A DNA stretch of 64,000 nt, taken from Lumbricus rubellus. Taxonomy: Eukaryota > Annelida > Clitellata > Crassiclitellata > Lumbricidae. Location: the NCBI GenBank assembly GCA_945859605.1, contig OX243820.1, positions 29,248,406 through 29,312,405 on the forward strand, in the 5' to 3' direction. Of the stretch, positions 47,941 to 60,387 are shown in pieces (position 1 is the stretch's first letter; the number at the start of each line of letters is the position of its first letter). Under the pieces are notes generated by a model. That model was not told the DNA's origin. It ran no database searches and saw only the letters and a list, made by a program, of their open reading frames with translations. The position numbers were made by a program, and so were the translations under genes.

Positions 47941-48290
47941 GGTTGGAAGACAGGAAGAGTGAAACAAAGAACAAAGTGTACGGATAAAAAGAAGGACAAA
48001 CGGGCGGATGAGGTGGAGGACAAACGGACAGATGAATATGAGGCGAAACGGACGGATGAAGATAATGATAAACGGACTGATAAAAATAAGGACAAATGAA
48101 CGGATGAAGATAAGGACAAATGAACGTTGAAGATGAGGACAAATTTAAGGTAAATTTAAGGTAAGGACAATTGAACGGGTTGAAGATATATAAGGACAGC
48201 TGAATGGTTGAGAATAAGGACAAATGAACGGATGAAGTTGAGGACAAAATGAAAGGACAGAAGAACAAAAATGAACAAACGGATGACAAG
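47940..48290. repeat. Degenerate 21-26-bp minisatellite
   Basis: About a dozen variants of AGGACAAATGAACGGATGAAG. Minus-strand Ser/Leu-rich open frames are artefacts of the array. Confidence 0.88.
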
Positions 48291-49560
48291 CAGCTAAATT
48301 GTACAACTACTTGAGATGAAATGAACGGTTCTAGAGAAGAATGAATGGACTGACGTGGACGACAAGAACAATGAAATGCAGAACAGACCTTGCGGTCTTT
48401 CGTCTTCTCTTACCGTCTCTCGTGTAATGAAGAAAAATTCCACCGATATCTCATCAGAATGATCAGATCCGTGGTTGCTCAAACCTTCACGAAACAAACC
48501 TTCAGGCGATCAAACACACAAACATACTAGCACTTACAAACACGCATACATTAATCGAAAGACATAACATAGGCTGCACAAAGACGTTTAAGCAAAATAA
48601 ATATAGAATTACTAATAAAGTCGACATTCGGCGATTCGACGAAAATTGGGACAAAATTCAAGTCTATTTATAGGTTTAGGGCCTAGGCTATACAGCTAAA
48701 TATAGGCCTATCAGCATGTTAATCCAAAGATAAAACAACTAGCATTCCCGCTTGAAATAGGCCTATATAATACACACCTAATTATGTAGTATATTTGCTT
48801 GAAAATCAGTTATAATATATAGGCCTACTCATTAGTCATTCTGCAAGAGATGCTGTGTAAAATGTGTAAACCCATAGATAATCATATAAAAATAGATAGG
48901 CCTATATTTGAAATATACAGTTGATATAAATAGATATATAATATATCTATTTATATGTAGGTCATTCAATACTATACAAAATCAATTGCAGCTATTTTGG
49001 TGACTGTATATATGCCCTTGAGCGTACAGTCAATGACTCGGTTTTTTCAGCATTAAGTTTAGGTACAAAGTAGATTATCCTTTATTTGCTTATAACGACA
49101 AGTTCACGTGCGTTTCATCCTGTGCTGCGATCACGCACATATCTGAAATAGGCCTATATATATACAGAAATAGGTACAGATTATTATGAGGCCACACATG
49201 CTGTGCAGCTAAATATAGTCTAACCATAGAGAGTTGGAGACCACAGATCAGCAACACTGCTTAATGCTTATTATATAAGTTTCTAGTTTATAGACTATTC
49301 AATTCATATTTAGCAAAGGTAGCATGAAACGATGTCCTATTTTGCGAATTAAGTATAGATGCTTGCATCACGATAAGGCACGCGCGTGCACGTCAAGGGC
49401 TTATAAAGGCATTGAGTCATTGACCAGTGAGTGAGCTACTGTTCCTGGAAAGCTTTCAGCCATCTATAGAGCAATTCGCTCCGCTGTAGCATAAATATGT
49501 CGTCTCTCGTATACATGTAGGCTGTCAACGTCAGCCTTTTATTTTAGCTGCGCAGTAGAG
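48291..49560. other. Noncoding, AT-rich with dense TAGGCCTA words
   Basis: At least six TAGGCCTA words lie between 48690 and 49160, often followed by TATATA. No gene or element recognised. Confidence 0.5.
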
Positions 49561-49795
49561 ATCATGTGACATAAGGAATCAAGTGAAGTGAGAAATTATG
49601 TGAAAGGAGAAGTTACGTGAAATAAGAAATAAACTAAAGTAAGGAACCGTGTTAAGTAGGCCTACGAAATCATGTGAATAAGAAATCGTGTGAAGTATAA
49701 AAAATCATGTGCAGTAAGAAACCGTGTGAAGTAGGAAATCATGTGAAGTAATAAATCATGTGAAGTAAGAGATCATGTGAAGTAAGAAATCATAG
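49560..49795. repeat. 17-bp minisatellite
   Basis: About a dozen variants of GAAATCATGTGAAGTAA in tandem. Confidence 0.9.
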
Positions 49796-50162
49796 ATTCG
49801 ATTAACAGAGTGCAAACTACCCATATATAGTACCTTGTTTTGAATGTTTTCTCTGTAATTTCCCATTAGTCGTTAAATGGGTTCCTATACTATCTTTACG
49901 CATTATGCCTATAGAGTTGGCACAGCAGATGCGTTTTATCGCCGTTTTAAAACCGTCCTTTTCCGCCGGGGCGTGTTTCTCGGATTGATCTTGTAGGGTC
50001 AACAAGTTCTCCTACAGTTTCCGACCTGGGTTTTGTTTGAAGTAATTGCCAACCGTCCAAACAATACCCTCCCCCAACACCAACACCAACACCACCATCA
50101 CCACCACCATGAACCCAGCATCGCACCCGCTCCTTGCTCCGTAGTCGTTTCTGCCATCTATT

Positions 50163-50352
<190 letters not shown>

Positions 50353-50363
50353 GCACAAATATA

Positions 50364-51364
50364 CACCGTGACTCAAAAAAAACTAAGCCAACTTGTTTTG
50401 CATAATTATATCTCTAATACCTGATGACATATGAAGCTACAATTTTCCAAATATTTAGAGAAGTGGACCAAAAATATGATTCCAAAATTTCATGAAAAAA
50501 AGTTGAACGGATAAAAAGATATGAATATTTAAACTTCATATACCGAAATTGCAGTTTACAAGCAATTTTCTGTCAGATTCGATAAACTGTTTCCCTATTA
50601 TCTCCAATGCCTGATGATTAATCATTCTAAAATTTTCCAGATATGTAGAGAATTGAACTACCAATATGACCCCAACAGTATGGTTTGATAATTTAATTAA
50701 ACAAGATGCTCAAAATGTCCCCCTCCTGCTTGCACGCAAGCCTGAGGGCGCTGGCGCCATTGCAATGGCAACAGCAACGTCGATTATCCTCTGGTTCAGG
50801 CCATCCCGCACTTCCAACAAGCGTTGCTTCAGATCGTTTATATCATGGATTGTTGTCTGGTAGGCTCGATCTTGCATCACGCTCCTCATTTTATAGTCGA
50901 CAGGATTCAAATCTGGACTGTTCGGAGGCCATAATGTGGGAGAAATGAAGTCTACACAATAACAGACTTGCTGAAAACTGAAATTTCGGGTGATGAAGTT
51001 GAAATATCCATATCCTTCTATCCCTTCACATTTATGACATGAAATTTTGGAATCCTATTTTTGGTTCAATTCCCTAAATATCTGGAAAAAGTTTTTATGA
51101 TTACTCATCAGACATCAGAGATGTAAAAAAATTGTTTGGCTTACTTTTTATTGAATCTGACAGAAAATTGCTTGTAAACTGCAATTTCGGTATATGAAGT
51201 TTAATTATTCATATCTTTTTATCCGTTCAACTTTATTTCATGAAATTTTGGAATCATATTCTTGGTCCACTTCTCTAAATATTTGGAAAATTGTAGCTTC
51301 ATATGTCATCAGGTATTAGAGATATATGCAAAACATTTTGGCTTAGTTTTTTTGAGTCACGGTG
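50364..51364. mobile_element. Mariner-like element with nested inverted repeats
   Basis: Ends CACCGTGACTCAAAAAAAAC and TTTTTTTGAGTCACGGTG, with TA flanks on both sides. Outer arms of about 220 bases are almost identical inverted copies. Inside them a second, diverged pair of arms surrounds a transposase relic. It looks like one element inserted in, or derived by inversion from, a related one. Confidence 0.88.
50698..50956 (-). pseudogene. Mariner transposase 3' relic with frameshift
   Basis: Minus-strand translation reads DFISPTLWPPNSPDLNPVDY, containing the last catalytic Asp in the SPDLNPVD block, then MQDRAYQTTIHDINDLKQRL. Continuing in frame loses homology. One base shift recovers ACVQAGGGHFEHLV and a stop, so a frameshift lies near the end. 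The N-terminal and first two catalytic Asp regions are missing. Nonfunctional. Confidence 0.85.
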
Positions 51365-51384
51365 TATATGCAACATTGTATATA

Positions 51385-51789
51385 CACTGTGTCCCAATAA
51401 ATCGGGCACCCTTTTTATAATGTGAATAAAACAGGTAAATCTTAATCGATTTTCAACATTTTAAAACTGTTTTTATCCTGAGATAATTATCTACAAATTG
51501 GTAATTTATGAACGGCCCTCACTAAAGAATTACGTTATAATGACGTCGTTAATTTACACATCGAACCCAAATGTCAACAAAAGTCGTTGTGTTCGGTATT
51601 TAACATTTGAATTCGCTGATGCAAATGACGTAATTGTGACGTCAATATTCACGCCGGAAACTTCATATTTGAATCAGTGTAAGATGATTATCTCAGGATA
51701 AAAACAGTTTTGAAATTTTGAAAATCGATTAAGATTTACCAGTTTTATTCACATTATAAAAAGGGTGCCCGATTTATTGGGACACAGTG
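51385..51789. mobile_element. Foldback MITE with CACTGTGTCCC ends
   Basis: Arms of about 105 bases (CACTGTGTCCCAATAAATCG inward) are near-perfect inverted copies. The left flank is TA; the right flank is TG. It lies 20 bases from the previous mariner-like element. The interior of about 190 bases is unique. Confidence 0.85.
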
Positions 51790-52184
51790 TGTATATATAC
51801 AGCTCGGAAAAAATGGAGGTCATATGATATTCATCGTGTGCTGCGAATGCATGCATGCATAATAAGGATGCTGCTGTATAATATAAATGAGGAACTGCGC
51901 ATTAATCTTCATCAATATGAAGACGCCTAAGGATGACTTATTAAGTAAAGCGACGACGACGACGACGACGGACGAGTAAGAAACGAGGAGTCAGTCGTCG
52001 GATGCTAGAAGACGAGTTACAAGACGCGAGTCGTTTAAAACGGAAGGCTGTAGCTGCTACAGCCGTCATATTAGATGTCTTTCAAATTATACACAATTTC
52101 TGTATGGGTGTCTGACTGCGTGTGTACGTGTATGTTTGCATTTGTGTGTATGTGTACGTATGTGTGTGTGAGTGCGTGGTGCGT

Positions 52185-52384
52185 TTATGTATGTGTGTAT
52201 TTATGTATGTATGTATGTATGTATGTATGTATGTATGTATGTATGTATGTATGTATGTATGTATGTATGTATGTATGTATGTATGTATGTATGTATGTAT
52301 GTATGTATGTATGTATGTATGTATGTATGTATGTATGTATGTATGTATGTATGTATGTATGTATGTATGTATGTATGTATGTAT
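52185..52384. repeat. (GTAT)n tetranucleotide array, left arm
   Basis: About 47 uninterrupted GTAT units after a GT-rich leader. Confidence 0.97.
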
Positions 52385-52395
52385 GTATTTACATA

Positions 52396-52622
52396 TATAC
52401 ATACATACATACATACATACATACATACATACATACATACATACATACACACATACATACATACATACATACATACATACATACATACATACATACATAC
52501 ATACATACATACACGCATATGCTTGCATACATACATACATACATACATACATACATACATACATACATACATACATACATACATACATACATACATACAT
52601 ACACGCATATGCTTGCATACAT
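52396..52622. repeat. (ATAC)n tetranucleotide array, right arm
   Basis: About 55 CATA units with two CACGCATATGCTTG interruptions (about 52513 and 52603). Complementary in motif to the left arm. The MYVC and TYIH open frames on both strands are repeat artefacts. Confidence 0.97.
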
Positions 52623-53013
52623 GTTCTTGTGTATCTATTTGTATATCCACGAATGCATTCCAAATTTATTTATATAGCACTTGCATCGAAATGCCTAATG
52701 AAAAAAAGTTAATTTGGGAGCAGCCAGTACAATGTCAGAGAACGAAAGAGACTTTAATAAAACTAATAAAATATGAGAAAAATAGAAGCAGAGGATTCAG
52801 TTACAGACAGAGACGGGTAATTTCCTGTTCAGAAAGTTATTGATTCTGTTGCCTGGGGATAATAATTTCCTAAGACCGGCAAAATGCAATTTAATATTTA
52901 GTCGATCGGCGTGGAATTAAAATTTATTGTCAGAAGCAGGCTATAAATATTTGCAAGGCAATTAAGCAGCTTTGAACCGAATGACCTTTATTAGGTGGTT
53001 ATATTTGTTTGTA
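52623..53013. other. Noncoding, nothing recognised
   Basis: AT-rich with TTTATATAGCACTTGCATCG, resembling a retroelement tail, near 52670. Confidence 0.45.
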
Positions 53014-53138
53014 TGTGCACTTGCTATAGCGCTCCTTCAAGCTCCCTACTCAGAGGCGCTCCCGACTACACGTACATCGGAGTTTTACCCCGAAGCGATA
53101 AGCAATTGCGAGTGAAGAACTTGCCAAGGTCTCTACAA
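53014..53138 (-). mobile_element. SINE family A, truncated copy 6
   Basis: Reverse 3' part: TGTGCACTTGCTATAGCGCT, GAGGCGCTCCCGA, CAATTGCGAGTGAAGAACTT. The tRNA head is missing. Confidence 0.8.
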
Positions 53139-53174
53139 AGCTCTTTAAATAGTTACAATCGAAGTGTTCTATTA

Positions 53175-53578
53175 GGTTGTAGGACAAAACGGTACAGACA
53201 AAATAGTACGGACAAAATGGTATGGACAACATGGTAGCGGATATTTTGTCCGTACCATTTTGTCCTAATACCATTCTGTCCCCATACCACTTTGTCCATA
53301 CCATTTTGTCCGTACCATTTTGTCCTAATACCATTCTGTCCCCATACCACTTTGTCCATACCATTTTGTCCGTACCATTTTGTCCAATACCATTTTGTCC
53401 CCATACCATTTTGTCCATACCACTTTGTCCATACCATTTTGTCCGTACCATTTTGTCCAATACCATTTTGTCCATACCACTTTGTCCATACCATTTTGTC
53501 CGTACCATTTTGTCCAATACCATTTTGTCCCCATACCATTTTGTCCATACCATTTTGTCTGTACCATTTTGTCCGGTC
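53175..53578. repeat. 15-16-bp minisatellite (CCATACCATTTTGTC)n
   Basis: About 26 copies of a 15-16-base unit, grouped in longer blocks that alternate CCATACCA, CCGTACCA and CCAATACCA. Reverse-oriented units (GGTATGGACAAAATG type) occur at the left edge (53190-53230), so the array contains an inversion point near 53240. Confidence 0.93.
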
Positions 53579-53589
53579 ACCTTCTATTA

Positions 53590-54479
53590 CGATTACGATT
53601 ACATAGTACTTGTTAGACACGTGCATAACAACATCATTGGTATATATAGCAACAGTATATTATATATAACTATAGTTGTCACGAGGTCTAAGCTTATACA
53701 GCAAGGTTTGTTGTTACTGGTGTGTTAGGTGCAGTCCAGGTGTAAGCTTATATAAAGAATGTTCATATACATGTACGCCTTATAATATATCTATATAATA
53801 TATATAGGCTATAAATATATATAATATGTGGATTGGAATATTGGTCTAAAAGGCGGTTTACAGTTTTCGCTGCAGGATTAAACATGCTTTATCAATCATA
53901 AACCGGATTTATTCGGCAGGCAATTACAGTAAACCCAAATTGATGTCTCGGTGCAGCAGCAGCACATTGTGTTTGTTTTCTTTGGAAATAACCATAGACT
54001 AATATCAGCTGCACCCGCCGGGAGATAATGCATGGCTATCTATAGAATCGTCTGCTCGGGTTCGATGCACGAGCGACGAAGCTGAAGGTTCGTTCCGTTC
54101 TACAGCCGCTGGATTTCTATCGGATTGCATTCGGTTGTAAAATTCTCAGCGGAATTTTCAGTATTGTTCAGACTAATAGAATATTGCATCGATCCGTATA
54201 GGCAACGCACGCGTAAAGGTCACCGGTGTTTAATAGGAGCAGGAGACTGAGAGGCATTATGCTCTGTTCTGATGTGTGTCTGATCCTTTGAGATTTAAAG
54301 AAATAATATCATAGGAGATGAGGAAGAAGAGCAACTATAAATGTGAATGTACTCGATTTTATGTAGCGCCGATCCTATAATATTATTTAAGCCTATGGGC
54401 TCGATCATGCATGCTCGTTTGTCAATGAATTGTACGGGTCAGATCCGTATAACCATTGATCGCTGCTTGTTTGAATCAG
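53590..54479. other. Noncoding, nothing recognised
   Basis: AT-rich left half. 53930-54300 has more balanced composition but no coding or splice signal I can support. Confidence 0.45.
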
Positions 54480-54670
54480 GGCTTTTGTGTCGTGCGGAAT
54501 GTGCAGTTCTAAATGAATTTATGCATTTGCAGAAGCACTTCTGTACAGTTAAAACTAGCAAAAACTGTCATTTTCCTCAGATTGAAAGTATAATTTGCTA
54601 TGGAGGATGGGAAGGAAAGAAGGAGTTGTGCAGTTCTAAAAATTCCTTTAAAAAACAGCCCTGGTTTGAA
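54480..54670 (-). repeat. Interspersed repeat family X, copy 2
   Basis: Reverse complement of the 17215-17405 type: TGTGCAGTTCTAAA, AGAAGCACTTCTGTACAGTT, TATGGAGGATGGGAAGGAAA, TTCTAAAAATTCCTTTA. Confidence 0.75.
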
Positions 54671-54844
54671 TGGGCAATTAACGTTCATCGTCGTCGTCAT
54701 CATCATCATCATCATCTTCTTCTTCTTTTTCTTCTTCTTCTCATTCTTAATAGTAGTAAGAGTAATAATAATAATAATAATAGAGTCTAGTAGCCAAAGT
54801 AATAATAAAAACAATAATAATAATAGTGATGATAATGGTATACT

Positions 54845-54931
54845 GGTGGTGGTGGTGGTGGTGGTGGTGGTGGTGGTGGTGGTGGTGGTGGTGGTGGTGG
54901 TGGTGGTGGTGGTGGTGGTGGTGGTGGTGGT

Positions 54932-54932
<1 letters not shown>
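54845..54932. repeat. (GGT)n trinucleotide array
   Basis: About 29 GGT units, continuous with the following GAT array. Confidence 0.97.
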
Positions 54933-55172
<240 letters not shown>

Positions 55173-55177
<5 letters not shown>

Positions 55178-56995
55178 GATGAGGAACAAGAGCAAAAACA
55201 GCCATCAAAGATATTGACAAAGCAGAAAAGTAAGAGCAAGACGAAGAAGAAGAAGTCATTGACTACGTAGAAGATGAACAAGAAGATGATGATGAAAATG
55301 ATGATTAAGCAAATGAAGAAGAAGCTTAAAGATTCCAAGCTAGCACGGCTAATGACAATTAAAAGTGCGCTAAGGCAATGCACCGCGGAATCATTTCGTG
55401 TTCGGAGTATATTCCGCGCCATTCTACCTGCCTATTACTTCCGTTCCATCTGACCAAATTCTCCGTCCACACGCAATTCATGTCACAAGTCACAACACAC
55501 GACAGGTAGGCCCTATAGCCCGTCGCAGTTCATCCCCATCACACCCCCACCCTCACCCCATCCTCTAACCCCCTTCTAAACGACATCTTCGTCGCATGGG
55601 TTCATTTTTTATTCAGCCCGGTCGATTTTTCCGACCGGTACGCACGTTTATATATCCCTCGATGTGGTTTGTCACGTGATATGTGATGAAAGCGTCACGT
55701 GACACGATGGAGAGTCACGTCATGTTCACCATCCATCTGAATCCGTTTAGATATTAATGCGAGAGAGGATGGCTGCTATAGGAAGCAGAAGTGCGTCTAC
55801 AGACGTGACACTTTTGATTCCGGATGGCACATGTTAGCATGTATAGCATGCAATGTCTTTCACCTGCCATTAGGCACGCGTTCATATTATATGGCATAGG
55901 CCTATATGCAATGCAGGACACAATATATAAGTGAAGAAACGCCGAAGAGACGGCTGCCATGCTTGCCAGTTTAGATCATGATAGTGTAGCCTACTTTTCG
56001 AAACATAGTACTTTACTTGACTTTCTTGACTTATGGCCGTTCGGCGATGCCTTCAGCACGCGTCAGCCGCTCTCCCATGGTAGCTCTCCACTTTTTTCGA
56101 TCCTGCGCCACATGCGTCGCCTCCTTTATCGTCATTCCCATTGTTTCACAATACTACAGTAGCCTATAATTAATATTCATTCATTCATTCATTCATTCAT
56201 TCATTCCGAAAACTTATATAGCGCCTCTTCAAGAAGTCTATTCAGAGGCGCTCCCAGCCTAGCCACGGCTAAAAAAATAGGTAAATATAATATTGCACTC
56301 TTGTATTATGTAGCATTATATGTAGCATATATACAGAGGCGGCCGGTGATTAAGCGCATCTATATACTCTACATGTATATTACATTTAGAGTACACTGCA
56401 TTGCATTGCCTATAGGTCCACATATAATATTATGAAGGTGTCTAAAGTTGAGCCATATATATGTGCAGTTTACGTAACTCATGGTCCATAGTCAATGTCT
56501 TGTTTACAACTACGAGACTTTATTCAATTGAATTTATTCAATTATTTATTCGTTGATACCAGTAAAACCAATTTCAGTGATAAAAACAGTTATTGAACAA
56601 CCATGACAAAAGATACCATTACATATCACTTTATTTGGGAACGAGGTGCCTATTTAACTAGACCTATTTAACTATTCATCAATAGGCCTACTAATAAGAG
56701 CTGAGGACACTTAACTGCAATGGCCTATAGGCCTAGGCCTATACTATGTCTATAGTACCGTATTAAAGGCTGAGGTCTAAACACTGCCTAAACAGACCTT
56801 GTATATGGTCTATGTGTGGTAGTCATGGCGACTGCTAACAGCCTGCAATTATTGGGTATAAACAATATATGTGGAACAGCGACAAAGACCTTTTAATTAA
56901 GGGATCTCCATTAACTAATTGCATCCATTGACGTCATTCACAGTATAATGATGAGGAGCGAAACAACGACGATATTTATATTATAAATATATTTA
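55173..56995. other. Noncoding, with a SINE-tail-like fragment at 56180-56265
   Basis: 56178-56205 is ATTCATTCATTC, followed by TATATAGCGCCTCTTCAAGA and CAGAGGCGCTCCCAG, the shared retroelement 3' module in reverse. The rest is AT-rich with TAGGCCTA words. No gene found. Confidence 0.55.
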
Positions 56996-57485
56996 TATTT
57001 AAAGCGCTATACAGATAGGTACAAGGGCGCTATAAAGCGCTAGATAATTAAATTAACAAGAATGCTACTGAAGTGCTAGACAAGAAAAACGCTATAAAAA
57101 CGCTAGGTGAGTAACAAGGACGCTAGCAAAACGCTAGATAAGTAACAAGCACACTACCAAAGTGCTAGACTGTTAGTATAGATGCTACTAGATAAGAAGG
57201 ACGCTAAAAAAAAGTGCTAGACGAGTAACAAGGACGCTATTGAAGTATAGCCTCCATTAAGAAACGGGAACGCGATAAAAGTGCTAGGAAAGTTAAGGAC
57301 GCTATAAAAAAAATGCTAGATCAGTAACAAGGATGTATAATTTTCAAGGGACTAGAAAGTCACCAGATACATGTAGGCTAAGTAGGAAAAAGTCAGAAGG
57401 ACACTGTGAAAAAGCGCTAAATGAGTTAGGACTATACGCGTACAATGTACAGAGACGCTATATAAATGCGCTAGGCTAACAACAT
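56996..57485. repeat. Degenerate 30-35-bp minisatellite
   Basis: About fourteen diverged units around AAGGACGCTATAAAAGCGCT and AGATGAGTAACA. The conserved part is the GCGCTATA-like palindromic core. Confidence 0.85.
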
Positions 57486-57561
57486 ATGGCGCATGCGCAG
57501 TCGATGATAGGCTAATTGAAAGCAGTAATTATATCAGTAAGTAAACATTGTGATGGATTTC

Positions 57562-57636
<75 letters not shown>
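57562..57636. repeat. (TA)n array
   Basis: Two TA blocks split by ACATATATATATAAA. Confidence 0.95.
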
Positions 57637-57637
<1 letters not shown>

Positions 57638-57984
57638 GGCGTTCGCCATTGATCTGCCTGCAAACCTATAGGTATAATTATAGGTCATAATAGGCTCTTC
57701 GTGACCTAAAAGACAAAGCGAAATTATCGAATGGTGGACGGATGGACGGATGGGCAGAATGTCGATTATTTCGTCCTTAAATTTCTATAGCGCAATTAGC
57801 TCATAAAATCATCTGTGCGCATTAAAAGATTGGTTACAGGTATAATTATACATCAGCCGAGTCACGAACCAATAGACTACATGTATCTACACTAAAAGCA
57901 AGCAGACATTGTAGAGTGCTGTGCATTGCGTATTTGAACGCTGAAACCACTTTTAATCGACTCAGTGTTTGTTGCGTGTAGGTA

Positions 57985-58246
57985 TTCATGTATGCAAGCA
58001 TGTATGTATGTGTGTGAGTATGTATGAATGTATGTATGTATGTATGTACGTATGTATGTATGTATGCATGCATGTATGTATGTATGTATGTATGTATGTA
58101 TGTATGTATGTATGTATGTATGTATTTATGTATGTATGTATGTATGTATGTGTGTGTATGTATGTGTGTATGCATGTGTTTGTATGTATGTATGTATGTA
58201 TGTATGTATGTATGTATGTATGTATGTATGTATGTATGTATGTATG

Positions 58247-58277
<31 letters not shown>

Positions 58278-58375
58278 GTATGTATGTATGTATGTATGTA
58301 TGTATGTATGTATGTATGTATGTATGTATGTATGTATGTATGTATGTATGTATGTATATATGTATAATTTGTATA
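57985..58375. repeat. (ATGT)n tetranucleotide array
   Basis: About 85 ATGT/GTAT units with several point-variant units. Same motif as the 52185 array, without the complementary arm. Confidence 0.96.
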
Positions 58376-58889
58376 TGTATAATGTATATGCATATGTATA
58401 TGTATATGTATGCTTGCATTCATGCACGTATGTATGTAATACTGTATGTATGTATATATGCTGAATCAGGTGAACCCATGGGCTCTTGACATCATTCTTG
58501 TATGAAGATTATTGTGACACAGTATCATACTGGGTTTTTTTAATGACCCTGAAAAGTCGCTTCGATAAGGCTTCTGAGATGGCTCATCATCGGGATAATA
58601 ATAATAATAACATGTCCGACATTTACCTACATGTATGACATTGTATGTTTAGCTTAGATTTCAACTCATTGCCTATAATGTATAGGATACCATATATTAT
58701 ATGGTATGAAATGGACATAGAGGACGCTTTGGCAGACTACATGTATACGCTGCAAAGTGTCTTGTGTACCACCATCATCACCATCATCATCGTCGTCATC
58801 ATCTTCATCATCTTCGTTGCAAGTGCCTCATTAAATTCGCGGTTACAATAACCAAGAGCTTTCAAAGCTTCCATTACATTGTCAGTCAA

Positions 58890-59580
58890 TGTCGATTTCT
58901 CCTCCTCCTCCTCCTCCTCCTCCTCCTCCTCCTCTTCTTCTTCATCCTTATCCTCTTCCTCTTCATCCTCCTCCTTCTCCTCTTACTCCTGCTTCCGACT
59001 CCTCCTCGTTATCCCCTCCTCAATCTCCTTCCCCATTCGTTCTCTCATATCCTGTTCTTCCTCATCCTCTTCTTTTCTTCCTTCATTCCTTCCTCCTTTT
59101 CCTCTTCTTCTTCAGATTCGTCCTTTTCCTGTTCTCCAATTCCTTCTCTTTCTTCTTCAACCTCCTCCTCTTCCACTTCGTCTTCGTCCTCTTCCTACTT
59201 TTCCTCCTCGTTCTCTTCTTCCTCCTTTTCGTCCTCCTCATTTTCTTCTCTTCACCTCCTCCCCTCAACCTCTTCATCTTCTTTCTTCTCTTCATCCGCT
59301 TCCCTCTTCTCCTCCCCCCCTTTATCTTCCGCCTCATCATTGTCTTAAGTCCTCTTCCTCCTCTCCCTGCTCCTCCTGCTCCTCGTCCTCGTCTTCATCA
59401 TCCTTCTCGTCCTTCTCCTCATCGTCCTTCTCCTCGTCTTCGTCCTCGTCCTTCTCCTTCTCCCCTGCTCCTCGTCCCCCTTCTCGCGCTCCTACTCATC
59501 GTCCTTCTCATCGTCTTCGTCCTCGTTCTTCTCCTTCTCTCCTGCTGCTCCTGCTCCTCCTGTTCCAACTCTTCTCTTGC
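58890..59580. repeat. Polypyrimidine tract (TCC/TTC)n, about 700 bp
   Basis: Almost continuous pyrimidine on the plus strand, TCC-rich then TCTTCC/TCGTCC mixtures. All three plus frames stay open for 190-250 codons (Ser-, Leu- or Pro-rich); these are artefacts. Such tracts can form triplex (H-DNA). Confidence 0.93.
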
Positions 59581-59852
59581 AATTATCGTTTTCCACTGTG
59601 CGTGTTTCGATCAGAGGCCATGCATGGTCTTGTGAATAATTGAGGCACTTGATGATATCCTCCCTACTCTCATCTCCTTTGTGGGATTCCTCGATATCGC
59701 CTGGCTTCCTCCTCTCCCCCCCCCCCCCCCCACCCCCAGACGACCTACGCCCCGTCACATCGACGAAGACTACTGCAGCGATCATGTTATAGAACATCTA
59801 AATTTATATCTGTGCCTCTTCTTACTATGGTTGAGGCGCACGTTACGATCAC

Positions 59853-59889
<37 letters not shown>

Positions 59890-60054
59890 CGCACACACGC
59901 AGCACGTGTCATAGTCGTCAGTTAAGTTTGTTTTACTGAGGCCATGCGTGGTCTTGTGAATAATTAAGACACTTGATTTTCATTGTCAGTTGATGGCTTC
60001 GCATTTGTCTTATATGTACTTCTATTGACAGACTATACATGTAGGCCTATATAT

Positions 60055-60086
<32 letters not shown>

Positions 60087-60387
60087 ATTATATATATTAT
60101 ATATGCATTATATATACATGTATATACATAGTGTCTTTGGATCAGCATCATCTTCAATGCGATTGTCTCATTCTTTGTCAGTATACACTGTATATAGGCC
60201 TACACTAAACAGTGACTGAATTTCGTCGGTATAGACCTGCTTTGTACACTAATAGTATTCGTATTTGTATTCGTAATCGTATTCGGCCGAATAGTTGTGA
60301 TTATTCGCCTATTTTGTGCGGTCCTGTAATTGTAACGTCGCTGCTTTCGTGTTTGTATTGCTCGTGCATGGGATTTGTGGCTGACAT
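59581..60387. other. Noncoding with (AC)n and (AT)n
   Basis: 59705-59735 is a C-run, 59851-59884 an AC run, and 60046-60120 AT-rich palindromic DNA. A duplicated phrase (GGCCATGCATGGTCTTGTGAA at 59617, and GGCCATGCGTGGTCTTG near 59940) repeats about 320 bases apart. Confidence 0.6.

Noticed and set aside
52075..52843. 200-codon MYVC or TYIH repeat proteins
   Set aside because: Translations of (GTAT)n and (ATAC)n in all frames.
53175..53578. CRISPR-like or coding repeat (PFCPYHFVHTILS frames)
   Set aside because: Contiguous 15-16-bp tandem units without spacers. Frames on both strands are artefacts.
58764..59643. Ser/Pro/Leu-rich protein of about 250 residues
   Set aside because: Polypyrimidine tract open in several frames, with no conserved segment.
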